A DNA stretch of 64,000 nucleotides. Origin: Terramyces sp. JEL0728 (taxonomy: Eukaryota; Chytridiomycota; Chytridiomycetes; Rhizophydiales; Terramycetaceae). The notes beneath the pieces are model-generated. The model had not been told where the DNA came from and did no database searches. It saw only the letters and a list, made by a program, of their open reading frames with translations. The translations under genes were made by a program, and so were the position numbers. This document shows, in pieces, positions 11,816 to 22,913 of this stretch. The DNA lies in the NCBI GenBank assembly GCA_027603945.1, contig JADIIU010000002.1, positions 186,001-250,000 on the forward strand, written 5' to 3'. The stretch's first letter is position 1. Every line of letters begins with the position of its first letter.

Positions 11816-12616
11816 TTAGTATAGGTCTTTAGTCAACCAAATAATTAGGGTATATCGCAATAAACAAGAGGCGGTCAAGATCGCAGCATCACGTGAAAAT
11901 ACCAGAAACCAGTACTTTAAAGTCCCCAGCGGATAGTACTTTCTTGTTCCCAGTATATTTCCAAATCCAGTGAACAGGGACCATAATTCAATATTCCGTG
12001 CCCAGATAGCCTCGCCTCTGTAATGGCATTTTGACTGCCACAGCATAGGCGAGAAAGTGACTATCTTGTATTCTTCATGATCAAACTCGCATTGTTCAAC
12101 AATCCGAAATTTCAATTCATTTGGCATGTGATTTCCAAGCTGGACAAGCAATTCTTTCATCTGCCTGTTGAATTCCATGTCTACTAGACACTCCGCAATG
12201 CGTACCTGTACTTGCCGGATCCATTTGATGTGATGTTTTATAGTGTCCAAATCTTGCATGTTATTACAGTTGTAACTTCCAAATAGGATAAACGTGGGCC
12301 AGATCATTAATCCGACTACCAAAGGGATTAAAATCAGTGTTGGGAATGTGTACAACAAGAACCAGTACAATGGGAGTTTAATGAAGGTATAAACGAAGTA
12401 CATGTGGATGTCAAACGCCTTGAAAGTCAAGTACATTAGTGCCGATAGTTGAATCAAGGCAAAGACTGCCATTATCTGCTTTGCAAGATTTCTATTCAAT
12501 GATTTGCCGTAGAATCTGATTGCCCAGGTTTCATTGACAAATGGTTGTGGTGGGAAAAAGAATCGTTTTGGTGATGAATAAACTGGGGTCTGTCCGGTTC
12601 GTTTTGTAAGTATCAT
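11816..12616 (-). CDS. multi-pass membrane protein of unknown family
   Basis: 266 aa, single exon. A hydrophilic N-terminus is followed by hydrophobic spans at about residues 46-66, 72-92, 93-115 and 240-258. The long internal hydrophilic segment (about 120-225) is rich in charged residues. I do not recognise the family. It ends 59 bp before the start of the PXA/nexin-C gene on the same strand, so an organelle-contact role is conceivable but purely contextual. An alternative is that both parts form one longer transcript; the TAA at its end and a clean ATG for the next gene argue against it. Confidence 0.5.
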   Translation of the reverse strand: MILTKRTGQTPVYSSPKRFFFPPQPFVNETWAIRFYGKSLNRNLAKQIMAVFALIQLSALMYLTFKAFDIHMYFVYTFIKLPLYWFLLYTFPTLILIPLVVGLMIWPTFILFGSYNCNNMQDLDTIKHHIKWIRQVQVRIAECLVDMEFNRQMKELLVQLGNHMPNELKFRIVEQCEFDHEEYKIVTFSPMLWQSKCHYRGEAIWARNIELWSLFTGFGNILGTRKYYPLGTLKYWFLVFSRDAAILTASCLLRYTLIIWLTKDLY

Positions 12617-12769
12617 AATGCTACAGCGCTGCAGAGTGGAATTTAAGGAGACATTTAACTCTCAGATGACCCAAAAAAGTATGAACCCATTGTTGTCACT
12701 TGGTTTTTTGACAGGTTGCCACAAGAAATAAGCAGCTGGAAACAATGAACCCCTGACTGATATTCAACA

Positions 12770-12895
12770 ATGAAGACAAAATGGGATCGAATGACTTTTG
12801 CTTTGTTGAAGGACATTGTGGTGTCCGCTAGCATTGGTGACCGGATCGTTCTACTGATTCTAATTATTTATGTGATCCGACTGCTAATTCAATAG
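12770..12895 (+). CDS. small ORF, possible 41-aa single-span membrane peptide or uORF
   Basis: ATG at 12770 opens a 41-codon frame ending in TAG at 12893..12895. The C-terminal half is strongly hydrophobic (DRIVLLILIIYVIRLLIQ), as in tail-anchored micropeptides. Its stop is immediately followed by another ATG (12896) in frame with TBCCD1, so it could equally be an upstream ORF of that gene. No homolog is recognised. Confidence 0.25.
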   Translation: MKTKWDRMTFALLKDIVVSASIGDRIVLLILIIYVIRLLIQ

Positions 12896-12925
12896 ATGAT
12901 TTTCACATTTTCGTGTTTCCACAAA

Positions 12926-14739
12926 ATGACACTACATTTGAACAAAAATTTGCATGATTTCGCATTGCTGGTGCTGCCAGATGATTCAAATTTCAACTAT
13001 ACCAACCTATTATCGCTCTGTACGGACATATCAGGGAAACAAACCATTGGATTAAACCTGTGGAGCGAGCTGGCGTCATCCCACTTTAAATTTACAGCGC
13101 AAGATGCTCGAATATTCTACGAGACCTTTTCTCTGTCGTTTTCTCAACAAAAAGGCTCGATGATGTCGGTTCCAGTGTTAAAGTTTGTTTTGTTTTTGTA
13201 TAATCAATTATATGGTGTGTCCATCAATCAAATTCCGGTTAAAGGCCAAGATGAGTATCCGAATATCAAAGAAGAGCCGCATTTCCCCTTGGAAAACTCT
13301 GTTTTGTCCAGCCAAGTACACAGTATGTCTCTCAATGAAATCGACGTGGAAACAATCGATCATCAACCATTTCCGTCTCATTTATCAGAGGGAAGAAACA
13401 AACTAACCACATATTGGCGTTCAACAACAAAGAAATGGCTGCAGCTTATTTATGTTGTTATTTACAAAAGACAGGCAGACACGAAGCACAACTCGAAAAA
13501 ACAAAATGGATTTGATTTCAGTATCAAGGATTTGTCCGGATTGGATGCGTTCTTTACTGCCATAGTCCCAACTACAAAGTCTCACGCTTTCAAAGTAAAT
13601 CACGAGAGATTTCAATCTTGGATGAATCAACGCGAATTTGACATAACTTTCAAGTTTCAAACGGACGTTCAATCAATTACTGCGGATAATAAGCTCCAAA
13701 AGGTGGACGTTTGCACCTTGCTAAAAGACTATTTCCAGTACTCCAACTTTTCTAATGGCAAAGCACCTTTGGAAGCGTTACATTATTGTTTCCAATGGAG
13801 CATCATGGAAAACCCACCATTTTACTCTACAGTTAAGCTATCAGAAAATGGAATACCTTTGGGTCTTGAAGCCAACAAAGAAATCTACCCGGGGGCTGAT
13901 GCAGAAAGTATCAATGTACTAATATAGTATTGCTATCGAGAAGGAAATACATGTCGGTCATGCTGACAGAAGAATATATTGAAAAGAAAAGCGTTGTTTT
14001 GCATAGACTGCAGGACTGCAATATATTTCTATTGGGACAAGCAAAGAGTGTCTTGGTCTCTCGTTGCAAGAACACTACCATATACGCAGGGGTGCTCCAC
14101 GATCAAATCCATGTTCAGTCTAGTTTAAATTGCAACATACACGCTATTTGTAGTAGAATTGTGGTTTCCACCGAATCATCTTTGGTCCTCACGAAGCAGG
14201 ACAATACCCATCTCTATGTAAATACCAAGTTCAACCCCCTTATAACTAGCTCCGTAAATAGTAACGTTCCTATAGTACTAGCACCTTTTGATAAGTGGTA
14301 CCCAGGAATGCTCGACAACATTAAATCTGCAAAACACGACTTGGCGATAAACAGATGGAACCTGCCGGTATCGATGCAAAAAGAATGTAAAGATGTTTCT
14401 CTATTACCACCAGCCCAATTTTACCTTACGGAATTGCCGTTTAATTTCAAAGAACCCAAATTAAAGATTTCTGTATCTTGTGAAGGAAAGAAAGGCAAGC
14501 CAATAGAATATCAAACTATACTTAAGCATTTACCAATGCCATACTCTGCCTGGCTCAAAGGGATGTCGAAAATTACCGATTTGTTGATTGAAGCCGTGAA
14601 GAATGCAACAGTATTGGATCCAAGTCTCAGCACTAGAGTTGAAGATGAATTCCAAAAGTGGTTGACAACTTCCGGTAATATTAAGCTTGTTGGCAGTATG
14701 TTGGGATTGCAAGGTGATCTCGAGAAGCTTGCAAAATAA
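12926..14739 (+). CDS. TBCCD1: TBCC domain-containing protein 1 (TBCCD1)
   Basis: 597 aa from the ATG at 12926 (an in-frame ATG at 12896 would add 10 residues). One intron, 13908..13927. The C-CAP/TBCC beta-helix lies in the second half (NIFLLGQAKSVLVSRCKNTT, then YAGVLHDQIHVQSSLNCNIH). It is followed by the family-specific APFDKWYPGMLDNI and LLPPAQFYLTELPF motifs. TBCCD1 localises to centrosomes and basal bodies and positions them; in algae its loss misplaces centrioles. Presence fits a flagellated life stage. The stop codon is embedded in AATAAA (14735..14740), and the gene converges on PEX14. Confidence 0.85.
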
Positions 14740-14759
14740 ACAGTCCGTTAACGTAATTA

Positions 14760-15674
14760 CTATTTATTAACTTTTGCTACAGTGGGGAAATTTCTTCGGG
14801 ATAAGAGTATACCTTTCAGACTGCGGATTTCACTCTTTATCGCGTTGGCTTCAGTGTGGTAGGTGCTATAAGCAGGATAGTATGTCGCTTGACGGACCTG
14901 CTGGGTAAAATTTTGAGATTCCTGGGACATTTCCTTGTATATATTTGGCATTGCCCCTACATCCTGCAGCAGACTGTTGACTTTGGAAATATTTTTTGAA
15001 ACAGAGTAAATCATTTCTTTAAAAGATTTCGATATACTGGCATCTCCTTCATCACAATCGAGAACAGACTTGTAAAGAGTGCATAACGAGAATGCATTTT
15101 GGAAATAAGCTGAAGTGCTTGCCAACCGCTTTTCCACTTGTTTTTTGTATAGTTCAATGAATGGCACATAAACCGCCTGGAGCCATTTCTGGGATCAATC
15201 TTTAAATACCTTAATTTGATACGCAACCCAGGTTCCGCCTCCAATTATAGGGAGGAGATATATTAGCAAGAAAAATCTATTTTTCTTTTTTTGAACAACT
15301 TGCTTGCTTTGTCCACCTGGTGGTATAGCGGGTGTTGTAGAGGGACCAAATTCGATTGGCGGGCCAGGTGCAACAGTATTTGAAGTTGTATTTGGCGATG
15401 ACTGCAGTTGGTCAAATGCTGTTTGGATTTCCAAATCAGTCAACCCTTTGCCTTTCAGGAATTTAATTTTTTCTTCTTTTGGCGCTGCTATCACTTTAGG
15501 ATTTGATAAAAAATCTACAGCTTTCTTGATATTTTGTTGATTTTGAATTTGCTCGACTTTTGCAACTATTTCGTCTTGTAGTTTTAAATCCTTTTCCCTT
15601 TCGGTATTTTCAACTGGCGCAACAGTTTGTTCTAATTCTGGCGTTGGCCCTTTGTCTGGTTTTACTGATGACAT
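14760..15674 (-). CDS. PEX14: PEX14, peroxisomal docking protein
   Basis: 297 aa; one intron (15189..15209). The N-terminal conserved helix bundle AVDFLSNPKVIAAPKEEKIK, then FLKGKGLTDLEIQTAF (residues ~50-87), is the PEX5/PEX19-binding domain. A Pro-rich linker and one hydrophobic segment (FFLLIYLLPIIGGGTWVAY) follow. The C-terminal half is a coiled-coil-like region. PEX14 sits in the peroxisome membrane and docks cargo-loaded PEX5. It supports functional peroxisomes, in line with isocitrate lyase and the acyl-CoA-binding protein in this window. Confidence 0.88.
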
Positions 15675-16022
15675 TTTTTTTCTTTCAAATTTAGTTCAAA
15701 TTTGTTCAAATTGTGGTCTGCAAATAGCACACCTATCATTTGAAAGCACACTCCTTAGATCCCTCTTCAGGAACTTGGTTTATCGAGTTCACCATCCTTG
15801 CGATGGGTATTGATTAGGCTTGAGTCATTGGTGTGCAACAGCAGTATACCTTCCTTCTTGTCCCATAGAGTTAGTCAGTCTTCAGACGAGTTTACACTAG
15901 CTCTAATGGACGGAAAGAGGACAATTCGATATTATTCCCATATTTGCAAGGCTGATATTAATATTGCAAGGACCATAAATTAAAAATTGAGGATTAATAT
16001 TCTGACCTCAGAAACGATAATC
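15675..16022. other. intergenic, divergent PEX14/ACBP promoter region
   Basis: 348 bp between two start codons on opposite strands. A 61-codon open frame on the plus strand (15798..15983) has no recognisable similarity and I regard it as chance. No repeat or RNA gene seen. Confidence 0.5.
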
Positions 16023-16307
16023 ATGACTATTTCCTACCAGCAAATATTCGACATGGCTGCCAACTATGTTCGCAATAGTCCTCCCAGAGGTGTTGAACTA
16101 CACGTCGCGAGCAAGCTGTACTCTTACTACAAACAGGCAACTGAAGGGGACCAACATAGAGAAGCCCCTTGGAAAATCAATGTGGAATCGTATGCCAAGT
16201 GGAGTGCCTGGAAAGAGCTCAAAGGCATGCGCAAAGACCAAGCGATGATGAAATACGTAGAGTTACTCAATCAAGTTGAACCAGGTTGGATCCACAAGCG
16301 AGTCTAA
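16023..16307 (+). CDS. acyl-CoA-binding protein (ACBP)
   Basis: 94-aa four-helix protein that binds medium/long-chain acyl-CoA esters and buffers their cytosolic pool. Seen: LYSYYKQATEGD (the conserved YxxYKQAT..GD core), then APWKINVESYAKWSAWKELK with the conserved W and K residues, and GMRKDQAMMKYVELL. The start at 16023 (MTISYQQIF) gives the standard ACBP length; the frame is open 12 codons further upstream. No intron. Confidence 0.92.
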   Translation: MTISYQQIFDMAANYVRNSPPRGVELHVASKLYSYYKQATEGDQHREAPWKINVESYAKWSAWKELKGMRKDQAMMKYVELLNQVEPGWIHKRV

Positions 16308-16467
16308 CCATTTCAAAGATACCCTTTTCTTGTATGATTTTAAATAAACAAATCTTCCCTCAAATAGTGCACACTCTGGACTTGATTGCACTGGGCAGCG
16401 TTTTGAGAGCCGCAGCCTACTTTATACTTGGGATTAACTCTATTTTTGTTTGCTGAAAAAAAATAAC

Positions 16468-19400
16468 ATGTTGAGCTCTAGATCGCCAATACCAAATAAT
16501 TCAAAGCCAGACCAATTGCGGCAAACATCTCTGTTGATTGAGGAGCAAATAAACAGAGACAAGTAACTTTGGATTGACGTAGTTTCCCGGATTTGCAAGA
16601 ATTACTTTTAGGTGAAAGAAAACGAACTTCGCAAACAACCATCAATGTCGACAATTCAGGAAAATGGAACTATCTTGTCGCCGAACCACTCAAAAACCTG
16701 CCGGAATTTATCCTGCAGAGATATGACTGTATATTTCGTTAACAATAGCATTGATGGTTTCGTCGTTTATGGGGATTTTCCCAGAGATTAATCATGTATG
16801 GATGACTATCGACAATCAATTGTACTTGTGGAATTACGAAGTACAAGAACCTATTTGTACTCACGAAGATCCGGATCAGGTTATTATCCACGTCAGTTTG
16901 GTCAAACCATTGCCTGGAATTTTCCTGGAGCAGATTGAATATTTACTGGTGATTGCAACACCATTGGAAATTACACTGCTAGGCATCGCATTTGAAGAGA
17001 AAAAGAAAGCAGGAAGGCCAAGGGGAAAAGTAAAAATATTCAGAACTGATTTGTCGTGCCATGCAGATAGCGTTAACATGTGTAGCATCATTGGGACTGA
17101 TCAAGGAAGAATCTTTATGCGTGGAAATGATGGCCAATTGTTTGAATTGGTTTATCAGGGAGAAGATGGCTGGCTCAGCAGAAAGATTAGCATGATAAAC
17201 CATTCTGGAGGCAGATTTGCAGTTTTCATTCCATCGATCTTCAATTGGGCTGGAAGTGGTAAACAAAGCTAATGTTAGATCCTATCAAGTTGATTGCCTT
17301 GGACAACGCTCGTAATACACTATATACTGTGACAAAAAACAATTACATTGAACTGGTTTACCTTGGACCAGATGGAAAAGGATTTACCAGTGTTGCAAAA
17401 TACAGAGACTTGAACAGCGAATTGAGCAAAATCAATGCATTCGATGATCAAATTGTAGCGCTCTACCCAATATCGCCAATCGAATCTAGATCATTGCATG
17501 TGGTTGTAATTACTTCGTCTGGAGTGCGTGCATATTTTTCCACCAATGAATACAGCTATGCATCCACAACCAACCCCAAATTCATAGAACCAAAAACCTT
17601 AAAGTGTCTCTTTGCATTTCCACCAAGTAACATTGCTGGCGCAATCAATCAAAGGATTAAGGTACATCAAGGGTTCTATTCCAATGGTATTACCATTACT
17701 TCACAAGCATTGGAGGATATTGATCGAATTTTAGTGTCAACTCCTCATGCTGGCACAATTGTCCAAGGAGATAGAAAGTATCTTGTAGAGTATGCCGGGT
17801 ATTGCGAGGTTGAAGGTCGCACATGGGCAATTGAAGAAATTCCATCTGAATTGCAAACTTCAATGAAAAGGAATCCCGTGGTTGGCTACTACCTAAACGA
17901 ATTGGCAACTCAGTTTGAATTCGAAGCTAGAAAGTTCTATCTGCTGACCAACGGTGGGTTACATACAATTATTAAACATCGTCCAATAGATATTCTATAT
18001 CAATTGCTTTCGTCCCAATCTCCAAGCAACATGCGCATCTTCCAAGACTTTTTCTCAAAGTAATTGGTTTTAATTGTAGTTTTGGGAACGATCAAAGTTG
18101 TGCTATGTGTTTAGCAATTGCCGCGAATCATCCGTAAGTATAACTAATGGTAGGTCTATCAATCAAGGGCTATATGCAGGTAATTTATTTTAAACAAAGT
18201 CAACAGTAATATTGTCAGTCTTGCGATTAAACTGTACTTTGAATTGGGTGGTGTGCCAGCAATGCGGACATCACCCCAAACCAATGTAGGAGGTGAATTA
18301 ATGCTAATTTTAGTATCTCCATTAGGCGTTCCATTCTCTCCAAACGATGTTGCTCATTCTGCAAAGTATAACGGGTTGGTTTTGTATATTTCAAGACTCG
18401 TGCGATCGTTATGGAAGCGCGAACTGGTTTCCAAAAGGTTTTCCAAACTAATGCCAGCGTTTCTCCAAATGGACAGGAATTACTGGTGCCAACTTTTACT
18501 TCTGAGCAGCTGGCATCTATTCAACTCAACTTGACCTCGTTGGAAGCTTTCCTAAAACTATATCCTAAACTAACAGCAGCTCCAACTCCGGATACAAGAC
18601 CGACTCAAGGAGACCACGAAGCATGGAAGATTGAACAGCAATCGTTCGCTTACATACATGAAATCATCATTCGTACGCTTGAAACTATTTCTTTCCTTTC
18701 TATCTTGATTGACTTTAAAATCCCCAATTTAGCACAGAACCTTTCAGAACATGATAGAAAAGAACTGATTGCTATCACTTTTGACGGGCTGGTAATACTG
18801 CCAAAAGGTAGAGACGTTGCCAAGGCATTAATGTCCGCGCTCGTCAACAATCAAATCAACAAGGAAATTGGTGCGGAATATGTCATTGATTCGCTTCAAA
18901 AGCGTTGCCCTGGAATTTGCGAGAGCAATGATGTAATTTTGTTCAAAGGAATGGAAAATTTACGCACCGCAAAATCAATTGCCAATCAAGGATCTTCTGC
19001 TCAATTGCTTCAAGATGCCCTAAAGTAAATTAAATTAACCTAGATTGTTCTTGTCCATTTCGAAGCATTTGGCTATGGAAAAGATGTCAGAAATTGTAGA
19101 AAACTTTCGACAATTGCGGTTTTATCCTGGAATTATTGAATTGGCTCTGCTAAAGTCATCAGAGTATGTGATTCCCGATAATCTGGCTGTTGATGTAAAC
19201 AACCCTTACAATGAAATTTTGGATTTGCGCCAACGTTGCTATGAATTGATATTTGGAACATTTTCATCAATTTCCACTTTAGGCAGCACTGGACAAATGT
19301 CAAAGGATCAAACTGAAAAATACACAAAGGTTTTGCTTGGCAAGGCACTGACGAGCGATGATAGGAATTTCCATTACTCGCTCTATACTTGGTTTATCAA

Positions 19401-20475
19401 CCAAAACTGGATCGACAAATTGTTGGAAATTCAGTCACCGTATTTTGAAGCGTTTTTGATTGAAAAAAAGAGGGATTTAACACTTGCCGACTATTTGTGC
19501 AAGTTTTATGTTCGCAACAATAGGTTCTTTGAAGCCGCCCAACTATTGAGTGAAATTGCTTATTATCCAGAATTGAAGCTTGATACCAGACTTTCCTATT
19601 TGGCCAATGCAATTGCAAACGCAAAGAGTAGTACTGGATCAAATACACAAGAACTGGTTGGACAGCTTAATGACCTCTTGGATGTTGCTCGAATCCAAGC
19701 TGACATTGCCGCTAGCCTTAGAAACATACCAGATACCGAGCTATTACTCCACGAGCTCGAAGGAGAGCTTTTAGATCTTGCTACAGTAAGTTTTATTAAC
19801 AGCAGCTATTCAGTAAATATGCTAGACCATATGAAATGAATGAAATAATGCTTCAAATTTTCTACATCTCTGAAACCAGTCCTGAAAAAGCAAAAATCAT
19901 CATCGAGAAATGCTGGGATGATATCATCAAACAAAGTACGCATAGTTAACAGTAGAATTCAGAGATGCTCAGTTCAGCAAGATATCTCCGTTTGACACCT
20001 TATCGGACAAGATTAGGGAGCTTGGACTGAAATTTTACCCCTCAGATCTTGTTTTCCCGCTATTGTTCTTGGTTAACAAACTGGAACAATCCAGTTTAGA
20101 GTTCTATTTCAAAGAAAATTCGTACTCCTATGGCTGGGTTTCGAGATCTTTGCTTGATGTCAAAATACCATTCCACTTATTGTTCCAAGTGTATCAATCC
20201 ATCTATGAATCAAAGGTAACACTAAACTGATTTAGCTTCCTCCGTGGTCCTCCAACGACGCCATCGCCTTTCTTATCAACAATATCTTGAAATTAGTTCA
20301 AATCTGGTTCGACTACATTAGATCTCCAGCAACCAGCTTTTATGAACGCGAAGAATTCCCAGCAAGGGAAATCGATGAGCTATTATCTAGGTACCTTTCA
20401 AACCTTCCTATGGACAACAAAGTACTAAGCAGAGATATTCAGAAACTGCAAAGCAGACTTCGTTCTTCATTTTAA
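16468..20475 (+). CDS. NUP155: NUP155/Nup170-type nucleoporin
   Basis: Scaffold nucleoporin of the inner ring of the nuclear pore. Eleven introns: 16563..16582, 16729..16748, 17259..17278, 18060..18079, 18134..18153, 18180..18199, 18438..18457, 19025..19043, 19786..19805, 19936..19955, 20216..20235. Joined exons give 1263 codons (1262 aa; animal NUP155 about 1390). The N-terminal beta-propeller begins with LLIEEQINRDNFPDLQELL, then FMGIFPEINHVWMTIDNQLY and LWNYE. The C-terminal alpha-solenoid carries RPYEMNEIMLQIFYI and a final FYEREEFPAREIDELLSRYL. The 19786 intron has tandem CAG acceptors three bases apart; the 20-nt choice matches the family better. Confidence 0.9.
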
Positions 20476-20488
20476 TAAATATCAAACT

Positions 20489-21090
20489 TTATTTTGCTAG
20501 AATTGTGATATAGTCTTCATAGTAGATCTTGTTTTCAGCCGGATCTGTACAAGCTGCCAGCATTTCTTCAATCTCTTCGTCGGTAAATACTTCTCCTTGC
20601 GAAATCAAAGATCTTTTCAGTTCTTCAGGCAGCAAGTATCCCTTCTTGTCTGTATCCAAAGTCAGGAATGCCCGATACAGGGTTTCCTCATCGCTCTTGA
20701 CTGGAAAACTTCCGCTAAGAATCCTCACTGCTACTTTGGAAAATCTCTCCCAAGTAATAAACCCAGACGGTTCATCCTCTTCCATCTACATTAACTTGAA
20801 TTACTTCTGTAACCCACGAATGCAATTGTTCCAGAGTAGGATATATCCCTAAAGATCTGAGTATGGTCCCAATTTCACGGACTGTATTAATTAGAATTAC
20901 CATCACAGGTGCTGTTATTTTGCTGGTCGAATGTGTCAAATGCAGTTCGAATCCGTTTCAGTAAAATTGTCTCTGGGGATTCAGCTACTTTAGGTGGGAG
21001 TGGGGGTTCCACAACTGGATTTGACGGTGGTTGCTCGATAGGGATTTCTTCTTGCACAGGTATTTCAACTGCTGGGACTTCACCGTTCAT
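20489..21090 (-). CDS. DRC8: DRC8/EFCAB2-like EF-hand protein of the dynein regulatory complex
   Basis: 187 aa after removing two 19-nt introns (20882..20900 and 20786..20804). A Pro/Glu-rich N-terminus precedes calmodulin-like EF-hands. Diagnostic pieces are AFDTFDQQNNSTCDVREIGT, then ILRSLGIYPT, SGFITWERFSKV, LTLDTDKKGYLLPEEL, and IYYEDYITIL at the end. This order and the DVREIGT/IYYEDY signatures match EFCAB2 (axonemal nexin-dynein regulatory complex subunit 8) more closely than calmodulin. Function: part of the nexin link that coordinates axonemal dyneins, so it implies a motile flagellum. The stop codon overlaps AATAAA (TTTATT on the forward strand, 20488..20493). Confidence 0.78.
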
Positions 21091-21284
21091 AAATGCTGCA
21101 ATAAATTACGCGTAAGATTTAACAAGCAGTCTATCCGAAAAAGAATCATGCAAACCAGGGGCAATTCCCAAAACAGATTGAGCCACCATAAAAACATATC
21201 ATGAGCAAAACTAAACTGTAATGAGATTGAGCATTTTTGGATAACGAAATACCAATATTAATTCGATGAATTCCGGATTCTCAT

Positions 21285-21356
21285 GGCTGTGTAGCTCAAT
21301 GGTAGAGCGTTGGACTTCGGATCCAGAGGTTGCGGGTTCGATCCCCGTCATAGTCT
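21285..21356 (+). tRNA. tRNA-Arg (anticodon TCG)
   Basis: 72-nt cloverleaf. Acceptor GGCTGTG pairs with CATAGTC (two G-U pairs). D arm GCTCAATGGTAGAGC, anticodon stem TTGGA/TCCAG, loop CTTCGGA with anticodon TCG (reads CGA, Arg). T arm GCGGG TTCGATC CCCGT contains the internal B box. No intron, and CCA is not encoded, as expected for a nuclear tRNA. Confidence 0.93.
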
Positions 21357-21357
21357 C

Positions 21358-21364
21358 TTTTTTT
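21358..21364 (+). terminator. RNA polymerase III terminator after tRNA-Arg
   Basis: Run of seven T on the sense strand two bases past the mature tRNA 3' end, the standard Pol III stop signal. Confidence 0.8.
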
Positions 21365-21625
21365 CTATTTGATGGCAGAACATGCAAGTTATTCCTGACA
21401 CTTGATTCTTCCTTCCTCCTACATGGTGTGGTTATTTCACCAGCGGAAGATATCGTTTTGCCGGTCTCGTGAAAGACACTGCAGTCCCTAATTCTATTGT
21501 AATTTCAATTAAAACCGAAAGGATGTTTGCTGATAAATAAATGGTTATCCTACCTATCAGTCCTCTTGATAAATTCCTGATGAGGTGGCGCGAGTTTTCC
21601 AAAGTGAACCCAACTATCAAACTTT

Positions 21626-22762
21626 ATGAAATTTCCGACAGCAGACACAGCATGCAGACCCTCTACGGAATGCGTCGACTATTTCCACCATGAATTTGAC
21701 TTTCTAGATCTTCACACATGTTGGAAAAGAGCAAATCTACAAGGAAAAAACGATACTATGGAAGCTAAACGAAGGGAAAATGCGACCTGGAGAAGATACT
21801 TTCAAAACAAGCACAATATCCCCAAATGCAACCCGCAGGATATTGACTGGTACAAAGACAATGATGTGCTGTGGTTTTATGGGCCATTCTTTGCCCATAA
21901 GGAATCCGAATCGCCGACACTCTCCCGAGTGCCATCTTCGAATTCATTATCAGACATCAAACTAAAACCTTCATTAAAACGAAAGATACGGCCAAAGGAG
22001 ATACTGCCAGTCATCACCACACTCAAGAAAACACTATCCGATTCATGTCTAATAGATCTAAACAGCAAAATCTACATTGAAAGGCCGCTGAAAGACATTG
22101 AAAGCCCAGTAACACCAAAGGACGTTGTGTCAGAGTTTTTTAAAATCGAAAAACCAAAGACAAAGAAGCACATTCGCTTCAGCAGCGACTCCAAACCAAA
22201 GCATGGATTTATCCTACAGAACTTTGTTAATCATCGTGATTCACTAGGACAGCAAAATGACGACGCCAATAACCAAAGAGCGAAATCAACCGTGACGACA
22301 AGACGCGATTCCAAAGGAGAACGAGAGGAGTTTTATTCCACAGAAGAGATATATGTGAATGAAAGGGTGAAAACTCTAGACATAAAGACAGCTGACCATG
22401 ATATCAAACTTCAGTCAATCGAGATATCCGAAAAAATCATTTTTACAATGGTCTGCGATTCACCCCTTCCTCTCATAAACCCCAAAGATTCGTTCGTCTA
22501 TCAGCAATCATCCCTCTTGGATCTGATAGCGAGCGATACCGAATACCAGCAAGAAAAGCGATTACCATACCCCCCTTACGAAGATGATGAATTGGAGGAG
22601 GAAGTTGATCCTGAAGTAATCAAGCAAGACCAAATCAGGGAGCAGCTCAAGAATCAAACTGCTGGATATAACGTGAAGGAATATATCTGCGATTCAATCA
22701 AGAATTCCATTGAAATTGGGGTGTTTCTCTTTCACTGTGCTAAATCTGTATCATTCTGGTAA
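21626..22762 (+). CDS. Reg1-like PP1 regulatory protein (fungal AreA/DUF1752-type domain)
   Basis: 378 aa, intronless. Residues ~23-60 (FDFLDLHTCWKRAN, then RRENATWRRYFQ) match the fungal GATA-AreA-like/DUF1752 signature found in Reg1-type proteins, where the RRxENxxWR core is diagnostic. KKHIRF at residues 180-185 fits the RVxF-type PP1 docking motif. The rest is polar and probably disordered, with a strongly acidic patch (DDELEEEVDPE) near residue 335. Reg1 directs protein phosphatase 1 in glucose repression; that role is inferred only. The domain is essentially fungal, so it matters for placing the organism. Confidence 0.6.
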   Translation: MKFPTADTACRPSTECVDYFHHEFDFLDLHTCWKRANLQGKNDTMEAKRRENATWRRYFQNKHNIPKCNPQDIDWYKDNDVLWFYGPFFAHKESESPTLSRVPSSNSLSDIKLKPSLKRKIRPKEILPVITTLKKTLSDSCLIDLNSKIYIERPLKDIESPVTPKDVVSEFFKIEKPKTKKHIRFSSDSKPKHGFILQNFVNHRDSLGQQNDDANNQRAKSTVTTRRDSKGEREEFYSTEEIYVNERVKTLDIKTADHDIKLQSIEISEKIIFTMVCDSPLPLINPKDSFVYQQSSLLDLIASDTEYQQEKRLPYPPYEDDELEEEVDPEVIKQDQIREQLKNQTAGYNVKEYICDSIKNSIEIGVFLFHCAKSVSFW

Positions 22763-22913
22763 TAAAACTAATTTTAAACTTTTATGGATTATGCAATAAA
22801 ATAAATTGACCAATGGAACGCAAAAGTTTAAATTATCTGGACCAATCGTAATCTCTGATTATTTGCAACCTAATTTTTGATTCATATAAATCTCAATAAT
22901 ATGATTCCACCGT

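Noticed and set aside
15798..15983. 61-codon ORF upstream of ACBP.
   Set aside because: No similarity, no splice path to ACBP; ACBP has its own conserved start.
21266..21472. ORF spanning the tRNA-Arg.
   Set aside because: It reads through the tRNA gene and the Pol III terminator; chance frame.
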